The notes below the pieces were generated by a model. That model ran no database searches. It saw only the letters and a program-made list of their open reading frames with translations, and was not told the DNA's origin. Shown here in pieces: positions 1 through 8,338 of a DNA stretch of 64,000 nucleotides. Numbering within the stretch: the first letter of the stretch is position 1; every line of letters begins with the position of its first letter. Origin of the DNA: CBDBKE01 sp965218055 (GTDB lineage Bacteria; Acidobacteriota; Terriglobia; JAJPHL01; JAPKYU01); the NCBI GenBank assembly GCA_965218055.1, contig CBDCKA010000002.1, forward strand, positions 2,728,001 through 2,792,000, written 5' to 3'. A program made the translations under genes and the position numbers.

Positions 1-356
1 TTGCTGTAGGAGGCAGCGACCTCGCTCACCCGCGCCACGGCTTCCGCCGCCAGCGGCGCGCGTCCCAGATTGGTGTGCACGATGACCCCGGTAGCGTTGA
101 TCACCGTACGCAACGACGGCTCCAAGCCATGCCGGACCCGCTCGGCAATGCGCGCCTCCAGGTTGACCAATGGGTTGTTGGCAAGTGGGTTTTCGTCACC
201 CGTGCCCGCTCGAATTTCCGCCCGCACTTCCTCCAGCACCTCGCGCATGCGCTCCACCACGTAGCCGTGGCTGAGTTGGGTGGACAGCTCAGCCAACTCC
301 GGTCGGCCGAGCAACTCGTCCACTGAAGGAATTTCGCGGAGCAGGGAAGTTTTCAT
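1..356 (-). CDS. selA: L-seryl-tRNA(Sec) selenium transferase, N-terminal part (cut by window edge)
   Basis: Converts Ser-tRNA(Sec) to Sec-tRNA(Sec) in the cytoplasm using selenophosphate and PLP. The reverse strand from the ATG at 356 reads open to base 1 (118 codons). It starts MKTSLLREIPSVDELL, continues with the family's N-terminal helical segment (NNPLVNLEARIAERV), and carries the very characteristic INATGVIVHTNLGRAPL block near residues 85-101. The PLP lysine and the rest of the protein lie outside the window. selB, selC and selD are not visible here. Its presence fits the in-frame TGA in the formate dehydrogenase gene at 17.4-20.5 kb. The identification is secure despite truncation. 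Confidence 0.93.
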   Translation of the reverse strand, partial: MKTSLLREIPSVDELLGRPELAELSTQLSHGYVVERMREVLEEVRAEIRAGTGDENPLANNPLVNLEARIAERVRHGLEPSLRTVINATGVIVHTNLGRAPLAAEAVARVSEVAASYS

Positions 357-492
357 AACCAATTGTTGCAACGGCGCGTCTCACCAACAGAGCATCTCGA
401 GTATAACATTGCTGAATTCGCGCTGCTTCGGCTATGCTGGCTACAAGCGGCATGGCATGGCCAAGTTTCCTGTGAAGAGCATGGAGTAGGGA

Positions 493-2031
493 ATGCGAAA
501 TAAGAACCGTACCACCCTGAAGCGGCCTTTGATGATTTTGACGCTGGCACTGCTGGTGGTCGTGCCGGCAACTGCGCAGTCGCTCGAAGAGTTTGAGAAA
601 ACAGTCACCGAGTTTACGCTGGCCAACGGGATGCATTTCATCCTGGTGGAGCGGCACGAGGTGCCCATTGTGGCCTTCCAGCTGTATATGGACGTCGGCG
701 GGGTGGACGAGAACATCGGCCAGACCGGCGTCGCTCACCTGTTCGAACACATGGCGTTCAAAGGTACCCGCACCATCGGCACGAAGAACTACCAGCAGGA
801 GAAGAAGGCACTGGAAAAGGTGGACGCGGCGTATGGAGCGCTGGAGGCCGAGCGGGCAAAGGGCGACCGAGCAGACTCGGCTCGCCTGAAACAACTCGAG
901 GAGGCTTTCCGAAAAGCGCAGGAAGAGGCGGCCAGCTTCGTGGTCACCGACGAATATTTCCAGATTGTACAGCGCGCCGGTGGAGTAGGGCTCAATGCCT
1001 CCACCTCCTCCGACGCCACCCGGTACTACCTCTCGCTGCCCTCCAACAAGCTGGAGCTGTGGTTTGTGCTGGAGTCGCAGCGCTTCCTGGAGCCAGTGGT
1101 CCGCGAGTTTTACAAGGAACGCGGCGTGGTGATGGAAGAGCGGCGGATGCGCACCGAGAGCCGGCCGTTCGGCAAGCTGATCGAGGAGTTCCTTGCCATC
1201 GCCTACAAGGCGCACCCCTATGGGCAGCCGGTCGTCGGGCATCGCAGCGAGGTGACCCAGCTGCGGCGCAGCGAGGCCAAGAAATTCTTCCGCAAGCACT
1301 ACGTGGCCGCGGCCATAACGGCAGTGATTGTCGGCGACGCGGCCCCACGGCAGGTTCGGCAGCTGGCCGAGACCTACTTCGGGCGACTCCCCAAGCGCCC
1401 GCGGCCCGAGCTGGTGCGCACCGAGGAGCCGCCACAGGAAGGCGAGCGGCGCGTGATGGTGGAGGTTGCCTCCCAGCCCTATGTGCTGGCCGGCTATCAC
1501 CGGCCAAGCGTAAGACACCCGGACAGCGCTACCCTGGATGTCATCAGCGACGTTCTGGGCGGCGGTCGTACTTCCTGGCTCTACAAGAGCCTGGTGAAGG
1601 AAAAAAAGATCGCGGTGGCCGCCCAGGCTATCAGCGGTTTTCCCGGCTACAAATATCCCGGCCTGTTCCTCTTCTTCGCCGTGCCCTCGGCCGGGCACAC
1701 TGCCGAAGAGGTGGAGAAGGCCCTGGATGAACAGATCGAGCGCATCAGGGAAGAAGAAGTTCCGCCCGACCGCTTGGAGCAGGTGAAGCGCCGGGCGAGG
1801 GCGGCTGTGCTGCGCGGGCTGCGCTCCAACTCGGGGCTAGCCTCTGCGCTGGCCATGAATCACGTTCTGCTCGGGGACTGGCGCTATCTTTTCCGCGACC
1901 TGGAGGCCATCGACAAAGTGACAGCCAAAGATGTGCAGAGGGCTGCCAACCAATACTTTCAACGCAAGAACCGGACGGTCGGGGTGATCTTGCCGAGTAG
2001 CCCCGCGGCTCCAGCGGCCAAAAGCGATTAG
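493..2031 (+). CDS. M16 family zinc metallopeptidase, catalytically competent member
   Basis: A 512-residue exported pitrilysin-family (M16) protease. An N-terminal signal peptide (hydrophobic stretch about 12-27, ending ATAQ) is followed by the peptidase domain with the inverted zinc motif HLFEH at 82-86 (His82, Glu85, His86). The downstream glutamate ligand lies in the GVVMEE segment near 211-216. Between the zinc motif and that glutamate lies a charged, probably coiled-coil insertion (about 104-150) rich in Lys, Glu and Ala. The second, inactive M16 half follows near 300-500. The start is the ATG after a GGAGTAGGGA-like site. It is followed 109 bp downstream by an M16 protein lacking the zinc motif, so the two probably form a heterodimer. 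Substrate unknown. Confidence 0.9.
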   Translation: MRNKNRTTLKRPLMILTLALLVVVPATAQSLEEFEKTVTEFTLANGMHFILVERHEVPIVAFQLYMDVGGVDENIGQTGVAHLFEHMAFKGTRTIGTKNYQQEKKALEKVDAAYGALEAERAKGDRADSARLKQLEEAFRKAQEEAASFVVTDEYFQIVQRAGGVGLNASTSSDATRYYLSLPSNKLELWFVLESQRFLEPVVREFYKERGVVMEERRMRTESRPFGKLIEEFLAIAYKAHPYGQPVVGHRSEVTQLRRSEAKKFFRKHYVAAAITAVIVGDAAPRQVRQLAETYFGRLPKRPRPELVRTEEPPQEGERRVMVEVASQPYVLAGYHRPSVRHPDSATLDVISDVLGGGRTSWLYKSLVKEKKIAVAAQAISGFPGYKYPGLFLFFAVPSAGHTAEEVEKALDEQIERIREEEVPPDRLEQVKRRARAAVLRGLRSNSGLASALAMNHVLLGDWRYLFRDLEAIDKVTAKDVQRAANQYFQRKNRTVGVILPSSPAAPAAKSD

Positions 2032-2140
2032 TGAACCGCGAAGACATGAAAGAAGCGAAGCAACTCATGAACAGTTCTTGCCGGTGTGGCGTCTTTGCGT
2101 TGGGCGTGCTTTTCACCAACAGCGAATCGGGGTGCCTACG

Positions 2141-4294
2141 ATGACCCGTTGGTTGATGCCGTTCTGGATTTTCTGGCTGGGGGTCGTGGCTCCGCTTGGG
2201 GCACAGCAGAAGGCAGGAGCGGTCAAAGACTGGAAGCAGCTCAAGTATCCGCCGCTGCGCGACGTTAAGCTGCCGGAGATCAAGCGTTACACGCTCTCGA
2301 ACGGCATACGGCTTTTCGTGGTGGAAGACCACCGGCTGCCGCTGATCGGCGGAGCGGCGAGGATCCGTAGCGGCAGCCGATGGGAGCCGGCGGAGAAGAT
2401 CGGCCTAGCCGGCATCGCCGGGCAGGTGATGCGCACCGGTGGCACGCGCTCCAGAACCGGCGACGAGCTGGATGAGGAACTGGAGGCCATGGCCGCTTCC
2501 GTGGAAACCGGTATCGGTTTGAATTCTGGCAGCGCCAGGTTCTCAGCGCTGAAGGGTGATGAGGATCGTGTGCTGGCCATCTTTGCCGATGTGCTGATGA
2601 ACCCGGAGTTCCGACCGGACAAGATTGAGCTGGCCAAGACCTTTGCTCGAACCGCCATCTCACGCCGCAACGACAACCCCATGGGCATCAACGGGCGCGA
2701 GTTTGGCAAGCTGATTTATGGTGCAGGCAGTCCCTACGCCCGCCACACGGAGTACGCCACCATTGACGCCATCCGGCGCGAGGACCTGATTGAGTTTCAC
2801 CGCCGCTACTATCATCCCAATAACCTGATGATCGGCATTTCCGGCGACGTCGACGCCGAGCAAATCCGGCAGAAAGTGGAAGCCGCCTTTGCCGGCTGGA
2901 AACCGGCGCCCAAGCTCCACCTGCCGCCGCTGCCATTGGTCGAAGAGAAGCGGAACGCTTCGGTGAACTTCATCCGCAAGCAGGATGTCAACCAGACCAC
3001 GATTCGCATCGGGCATCTGGGCGGCCGGCGGGACGACCCCGACTACTTCGCCTTGCGAGTGATGACCCAGATCTTGGCTTCCGGCCCGTCTAGCCGCATC
3101 TTCAAGCGCATCCGCACCGAGATGGGCCTAGCTTACCGTGCCACGGGCTTCTGGGCCGCGGCGTATGACCGCCCGGGCACCTTTGGCGTCTTTGTCGGAA
3201 CCAAGTCGGAGAGCACCGTCGAGGCGATTGAGGCGGTGCTGCGCGAGTTGCAGCTCATCCGCGAAGAGGAAGTCACCGACCAGGAGTTGCAGGTGGCCAA
3301 GGAGTCGATCCTGAACTCGTTCGTATTCAACTTCGCCGATCCCGGCCAGATCATGGGCCGGATCATGACCTACATCTACTTCGGCTATCCGGAGGATTTT
3401 CTCCAGCAATACAAGACCAAGGTGGAGAAGGTCACCAAGGCCGACGTGCTGCGGGTGGCACACAAGCATCTGGAGCCAGACCGGCTCACCATCCTGGCGG
3501 TGGGCAACGACAAGGACTTCGACAAGCCGCTCACCGAACTGGCGCTGGCCGCGGGAAAGCTGAACACGATTGACATTACGATTCCCGAAGCCCGGCCCGC
3601 CGTTGCTGTTGCTCCAGCCACTGCGATGGCACTGGAGCGTGGCCGCGCCGTCCTGGCGGCGGCACAGGCGGCGGCCGGCGGCCTGGCGCGGTTGCGGGCG
3701 ATCACCGATGTTTCCCTCACCACTTCGGGCAAACTCACCACGCCGCAAGGTGAGATGGCCGTGACCAGCAGCGATATCCTTGTCTTTCCCGGCGTTCTGC
3801 GGAGCGAGCAGACGCTTCCCTTTGGCACCATCATCAGATATTACGACGGCGCCAGCGGCTGGATCAGCACTCCGCAAGGGGTGCAGGAACTGCCCGACCG
3901 CATGAAGAAACAGCTCCAAGGCATGCTCGCGCGCAACACCCTCAACCTGCTGCGCGCGGAAAGCGACTTCACCGTACAATTTGAGAAACGCGAGAAGGTG
4001 GGCGGAAACGACGCAGACGTCATCCTCATCTCTCAAGAAGGCCGGAGGGTGCGCTTGTACGTGGATTCCTCGACGGGCGCTGTGCTGAAAAAAGCCTATC
4101 GGGCACCCTCGCGGATGGGTGGCATGGCCGAGTTGGAGGAAACTTACTCGGAGTACAAGGAGGTATCCGGTATAAAGGTGCCGTTTCGGGTGCAGGTCAC
4201 TCGAAACGGCTCGAACTTCATGGAGGTCTCCCTGACCGCAGTGAAGTTCGACACCGGTGTGGATCTCCCAGACCTCGCCAAAAAGCCGCAGTGA
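2141..4294 (+). CDS. M16 family peptidase-like protein without zinc motif
   Basis: A 717-residue exported partner of the preceding M16 protease. I start it at the ATG at 2141 (MTRWLMPFWIF), because that gives a clean signal peptide ending GAQQ; an upstream in-frame extension to 2078 has none. The M16 fold is clear (TLSNGIRLFVVEDHRLP near 51-67), but the zinc motif is replaced: the HxxEH position reads GIAGQ (91-95), so it cannot bind catalytic zinc. After the M16 modules, about 200 residues form an extra C-terminal domain resembling outer-membrane lipoprotein-sorting or DUF-type beta domains (YYDGASGWIS, YVDSSTGAVLKK). Active/inactive M16 pairs are known as obligate heterodimers; that role is inferred here from adjacency. 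Confidence 0.87.
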   Translation: MTRWLMPFWIFWLGVVAPLGAQQKAGAVKDWKQLKYPPLRDVKLPEIKRYTLSNGIRLFVVEDHRLPLIGGAARIRSGSRWEPAEKIGLAGIAGQVMRTGGTRSRTGDELDEELEAMAASVETGIGLNSGSARFSALKGDEDRVLAIFADVLMNPEFRPDKIELAKTFARTAISRRNDNPMGINGREFGKLIYGAGSPYARHTEYATIDAIRREDLIEFHRRYYHPNNLMIGISGDVDAEQIRQKVEAAFAGWKPAPKLHLPPLPLVEEKRNASVNFIRKQDVNQTTIRIGHLGGRRDDPDYFALRVMTQILASGPSSRIFKRIRTEMGLAYRATGFWAAAYDRPGTFGVFVGTKSESTVEAIEAVLRELQLIREEEVTDQELQVAKESILNSFVFNFADPGQIMGRIMTYIYFGYPEDFLQQYKTKVEKVTKADVLRVAHKHLEPDRLTILAVGNDKDFDKPLTELALAAGKLNTIDITIPEARPAVAVAPATAMALERGRAVLAAAQAAAGGLARLRAITDVSLTTSGKLTTPQGEMAVTSSDILVFPGVLRSEQTLPFGTIIRYYDGASGWISTPQGVQELPDRMKKQLQGMLARNTLNLLRAESDFTVQFEKREKVGGNDADVILISQEGRRVRLYVDSSTGAVLKKAYRAPSRMGGMAELEETYSEYKEVSGIKVPFRVQVTRNGSNFMEVSLTAVKFDTGVDLPDLAKKPQ

Positions 4295-4386
4295 AGCTTC
4301 CCGTTACCGGACAGTTCCAGAACAGGAATCGTCGTATTCCTTAACTTACACAAAACAAAGGGCACTAGGCTGGCATCCAACGTGCG

Positions 4387-5772
4387 TTGCATTCATTAGT
4401 GCTCCACGTTTGGACTCTGTTGTTGCCCTTGTTGCCGCTGGCCGGCATCCTGGTCATGGTCGGGTTCATGGCGATGCGGCGCTGGCGGCGAGGGCGCCGG
4501 TTTGCGCGGTGCGATAACCTGCGGCGTCAGTGGGTGGAGCGGCTCCCAGTGCTGCTGTCGGGTGTGGAGGTTTCCCGGGCCGAACTAGCGACGCGGGACC
4601 GGCGCGAGACGCTGGAGACGCTGGTCATAGATCGACTGGAAGTCGCTCCCGAACAGGAGAAAGAACGTCTCAGGAAACTGCTGGAGCGCGCTGGCTTTCT
4701 GGACCGCCATTTGGAGTGGCTGCGGCGCGGCACTCACTGGCAGAAGCTGCAATCTGCTGCCCTGCTGGGCAGAGCCGGCGCTCGTGTGGCAGTGCCGGCT
4801 TTGCTCCAACTGCTTCGTAATCCCTCTGTGGAGTTGCGCCAGACTGCGGTCCGAGCCCTGGCGGCCATCGGCGACCCGCAGGCGGCCGCGGCATTGCTGG
4901 AGCACATCGCCCAACCCTCCCTGCCTATTCCCCCCACCGTCTGGTTGCATGCAGTGGTCGATTGCCGCGTCCCAAGGGGCTCTCTGATCTCACTGCTGCA
5001 CGACCCGCGGGCGCAGGTGCGCGCCCTGGTGGCGCGCGCACTGAGTGAGTTGCGCGAACCGGCCGCCTTCGATGAGATACAGGAATTTGCCTTTGATCCC
5101 GACGAAGAAGTGCGAGCGCAGATGGCCCGAATTCTGGGACGCACGGCTGACCCACGAGCCGCGCCACTCCTGGTGGCGCTGGTGCAGGATCCGGTCTGGT
5201 TTGTGCGCCTCCGTGCCCTGGCGGGCATCGGGGATTTGAACCGTCCAGAGTGCCTGGATGCAGTGCTGCACGGCACGCGCGATTCCCATTTTCAGGTACG
5301 GCAGCGCGCTGCCGCGACCCTGGCACGCTTGGGCGCCAAACCCTTACCCGTGCTGCGCTACTTGGTGAATGCGGGAGACCGCTACGGCCTGGAGGCGTAT
5401 CTGTCGCTGCTGGGCCGCAGCGGGTTGCTGTGGCGAACGATGGCTCTGCTGCTGCGGTCGGCGCAGGCCGAGGAGCGTCAGGAAGCTACCAGCGTACTGG
5501 GCGCCGCACTCCGCGCCGGCGCTACCCAGGAGTTCCTGTATGCGCTGGAAACCCATCCCGATTTTCGGGTTCGCCTAAAAGTGGCGCGGCTGCTGATTCA
5601 GCATGCCACCCCAGCTCTGCTGCCGGCCATCGAGCAAATCCAGGCTCGGGTCACTGCCCGTCGGGAACAGCGCGTCCTGCGCTGGATCAACAAAAATCTA
5701 CAGGGGCCGCGGGCAGAAGCGGCTGCCCCAGGTGCCGTCGGAGATCCGCATGCGCTGGCTAATCGCGTTTAA
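4387..5772 (+). CDS. Membrane-anchored HEAT-repeat protein
   Basis: A 461-residue protein with one N-terminal transmembrane segment (about 8-28) followed by a basic stretch and then repeated alpha-helical HEAT/PBS-lyase-like units from about residue 115 onward (for example VPALLQLLRNPSVELRQTAV and VRALAAIGDPQAAAALL). HEAT arrays are protein-protein interaction scaffolds; no catalytic motif is visible. The start is TTG at 4387; a GTG at 4399 is equally possible and neither has a good ribosome site. It overlaps the next gene, a GT2 glycosyltransferase, by 23 bp, so the two are probably translationally coupled and act together in export or assembly of a surface polysaccharide. That role is inferred from context only. 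Confidence 0.8.
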   Translation: MHSLVLHVWTLLLPLLPLAGILVMVGFMAMRRWRRGRRFARCDNLRRQWVERLPVLLSGVEVSRAELATRDRRETLETLVIDRLEVAPEQEKERLRKLLERAGFLDRHLEWLRRGTHWQKLQSAALLGRAGARVAVPALLQLLRNPSVELRQTAVRALAAIGDPQAAAALLEHIAQPSLPIPPTVWLHAVVDCRVPRGSLISLLHDPRAQVRALVARALSELREPAAFDEIQEFAFDPDEEVRAQMARILGRTADPRAAPLLVALVQDPVWFVRLRALAGIGDLNRPECLDAVLHGTRDSHFQVRQRAAATLARLGAKPLPVLRYLVNAGDRYGLEAYLSLLGRSGLLWRTMALLLRSAQAEERQEATSVLGAALRAGATQEFLYALETHPDFRVRLKVARLLIQHATPALLPAIEQIQARVTARREQRVLRWINKNLQGPRAEAAAPGAVGDPHALANRV

Positions 5773-7163
5773 CCACTTTGTCGTCCTCTACTTCCTGTAT
5801 TCGGCCGCCCACTATCTGCTGTTGATGGCGGCCGCGTTGTGGTCCAGCGTGCAGCACCAGCGGCGGCTCAGGACCATTTCGCTTCAGCAAATCTACTCCT
5901 CGCCTTTCACGCCCCCCATCTCGTTATTGGTTCCGGCCTACCAATGAAGAGGTGACCATCGTGGAGTCGGTGCGTTCGCTGCTGGCCTTGACCTATCCGG
6001 AACTGGAAGTGGTGGTGATCAACGACGGCAGCGAGGACCAGACCTTGGCCCGATTGAAGCACGCCTTCCAGTTGGTGCGGACCCAGTGCGTCATTGCACC
6101 ACGGCTGAAGACTCAGCCGGTGCGCGGAATGTATATCAGCCTGACCGAACCCCGGCTGCTGGTGCTGGACAAAGAGAATGGCGGCGGCAAAGCTGACGCG
6201 CTGAACGCGGGCATCAACGTCGCCCGCAGTCCCTATTTCTGTGCACTGGATGCTGACGCGGTGCTGGAAAGCGACGCGCTGTTACGGATGGCCCTGCCCA
6301 TGGTGCTGGACCCGCAGCGGGTGGCGGCGGTGGGCGGCATCGTGCGGGTGGTGAACGGGTGCCGCGTCAGGGATGGACGGGTCGCCGAGGTCCTTCTGCC
6401 GCGCTCCTCTATAGAAGCCATCCAGGTTGTGGAGTACCTGCGGGCCTTCCTGTTCGGCCGCGAGGGCTGGAGCGCGTTGAATGGTCTGCTGATCATCTCC
6501 GGAGCCTTCGGTTGCTTTTCCCGCCAGCTGACTTTGGAGCTGGGTGGCTACCGTGCGGACGCCATTGCGGAGGACATGGATCTGGTGGTGCGGATGCATC
6601 AGCACCTGCGCCGCCAAGGGCAGCAGTCCTATCGCATCCTGTTCATCCCCGACCCGGTCTGCTGGACCGAAGCGCCGGGCGACGTGACTAGCCTTGCGAA
6701 CCAGCGGAAGCGCTGGCAAAAGGGCCTACTGCAGGTGCTCTGGCGCTACCGCTCCATGATGCTCAACCCGCGCTACGGGTTCATTGGCCTGGTGGCATTT
6801 CCTTACCACGTCGTGGTGGAACTGCTGGGAGCGCCGGTGGAACTGCTGGGCTGGATTGCGATCCTGACTGCAGCCTTGCTCGGAGTGCTGACCTGGAACA
6901 CCTTTATGTATTTCATGATCCTGGCTTACCTGGTCGGCACGCTGATTTCCATTGGTGCGGTCGTCATGGAGGAGATCACCTACCGCCGCTACCAGAAGCT
7001 CAGCGACCTGGCGCGGCTGTTATTGCTGTGCACGCTGGAGTTCTTCCCGTATCGGCAGTTTCTAGTGTTCTGGCGGGTTGTCAGCATGCTGGAACTGCTA
7101 GCGGGCAAGCGCGCCTGGGGCCGGATGCGCCGGCGCGGCTTTGCCCCAGCCACTTCCCCGTAG
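5750..7163 (+). CDS. Processive glycosyltransferase family 2 (PgaC/IcaA-like), with a single-base frameshift
   Basis: An inner-membrane family 2 glycosyltransferase, about 470 residues if the frame is restored. From ATG 5750 it has an N-terminal membrane helix, then SLLVPAY. An extra C at 5941-5942 then creates a stop at 5945. In the next frame the protein continues with EEVTIVESV, the nucleotide-binding INDGSEDQT, the DADA metal/donor motif, the acceptor-site EDMD and the processivity motif QRKRW, followed by C-terminal membrane helices. This set matches poly-beta-1,6-N-acetylglucosamine and related synthases; the actual sugar is unknown. Removing one C gives VPAYNEEVTIV, the family consensus, so the shift is an indel, not a gene boundary. 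It may be a sequencing error. Confidence 0.85.
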
Positions 7164-7173
7164 GCAGCGTTGA

Positions 7174-8112
7174 CTACCACCAAAGCAGGTTGTCCAACGA
7201 ACCTTCAGAGAGACCGCCACTTGGTAGTGCGGCTCTGTAGATTGAGCAAACGAGCTGAGCCACGCCAACCGGTGGCCCTCCCGGTTCTTTCGGTCCCCCC
7301 GGTTCCTCCGGCCCGTCCGGTCCTTCGGGCCCCTCCGGTCCTTCCGGGCCCTCCGGTTCTTCAGGTCCTCCGGGTCCCAAGACCAGGAGCAATACAAGAA
7401 CCTCAGAGGAGGTATCTCCGCTAGTGACGGTAATGGAGCCATCGTACTGACCAGCCAACAGGCCGCTGCCGTCCACAGTTGCGGTGATCGTGCCAGGTCC
7501 GGTGCCCCCGGTGGGGTCGATATCCAGCCAGGTCATGGGGTCGTGAGTCGCCGTCCAGGGAAACGCAGCGCCGCCAGTGGGACTGGAAACCGTCACTGCG
7601 CGCGAGTCGGGATTGTCGCCCCCCTCAAACATGCGAAATACCAAAGCCCCAGGGCGTGCGAAAACCGCAGGGGCGCCGTCTGGTCCAGTCAACACGCGCA
7701 GTACGACACTGACAGTCTGCGGCATGCCCTCTGAGGGGGTGACCGTGACCTCCCCCTCGTAAGTGCCGGGCTCCAGTGTTCCTGGATTGGCAGTGAGGGT
7801 GAGGATACTGGGAACGGGGCCTTCCAGCGGCATAGCGCCAAGCCAGTCACCGCCCGTAGCGGTGCTGAAGGCCGCCACGTAGGTCAGGCCCTCGGTCGGC
7901 GGTCCCTGCTGCTGGATTCTGATCTGCCGATCAGGCAAATTGCCGTCGCCAATCGCATGGAAGAAAACCGTATCCGGCTTCACGATGACCTGGCCAGCGG
8001 GTGGCCCTCCGGGTCCGTCAGGCGGAGGACCCTGGGCCAATAAACCGAGGGCGCTGGCTAGGAAGCCAACCGTGCAGGACAATGCGCGAGCCTTTAGGCG
8101 AATGGATAGCAC
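7174..8112 (-). CDS. Secreted protein with BACON-like domains and a Gly-Pro-Glu collagen-like tract
   Basis: 312 residues from a GTG at 8112, preceded by a strong AGGAGG at 8 nt spacing. A signal peptide ends near residue 26 (GLLAQG). Two immunoglobulin-like beta modules of the BACON/Solibacter type follow (each about 100 residues, with patterns such as GTYEGEVTVTPSEGMPQTV and GQYDGSITVTSGDTSSE). Residues 246-283 are a low-complexity GPx tract. The last 29 residues look unlike any domain and may be random read-through after loss of the true end. It converges on the glycosyltransferase gene with only 10 bp between stops. Function unknown; probably extracellular adhesion or matrix. Confidence 0.75.
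   Translation of the reverse strand: MLSIRLKARALSCTVGFLASALGLLAQGPPPDGPGGPPAGQVIVKPDTVFFHAIGDGNLPDRQIRIQQQGPPTEGLTYVAAFSTATGGDWLGAMPLEGPVPSILTLTANPGTLEPGTYEGEVTVTPSEGMPQTVSVVLRVLTGPDGAPAVFARPGALVFRMFEGGDNPDSRAVTVSSPTGGAAFPWTATHDPMTWLDIDPTGGTGPGTITATVDGSGLLAGQYDGSITVTSGDTSSEVLVLLLVLGPGGPEEPEGPEGPEGPEGPDGPEEPGGPKEPGGPPVGVAQLVCSIYRAALPSGGLSEGSLDNLLWW
7264..7377 (-). repeat. Collagen-like (Gly-Pro-Glu/Asp) coding repeat
   Basis: In-frame tandem 9-bp units, read on the reverse strand as GPE GPE GPE GPD GPE and degenerate GGP/EPG variants, encode residues 246-283 of the secreted protein. Glycine at every third position with proline next to it resembles bacterial collagen-like segments, but the tract is short (about 12 triplets) and partly out of register. 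Confidence 0.7.
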
Positions 8113-8338
8113 CGAGTTTTCCTCCTTACAGCAAGGGGCAATTCACCGACAAAGGGGGGATAAACCCAATTCTGTGATAGTGGTACGCTGTTTGTCAATG
8201 TAACTTACGTACTATCAGTACTAGGGACGCTAAGAGAGAAATCTCCTTCCGTCAATGATGGGACACGGGTTCCATCTGAGTTAGGAGAACGCGCGCTGCT
8301 TTCGCGTAATTGGCGTAAGATGTCCCGGAGGTTTGCTG

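Noticed and set aside
289..1698. 469-codon open frame on the reverse strand
   Set aside because: It is antisense to the M16 protease, has no domain character (Gly/His/Leu-rich translation) and runs through the selA promoter region.
3128..4036. 302-codon reverse-strand frame
   Set aside because: Antisense shadow of the second M16 gene; composition and lack of motifs argue against a gene.
7264..7377. GC-rich 9-bp repeats as a regulatory or origin repeat
   Set aside because: They are in frame within a protein and encode GPE/GPD triplets.
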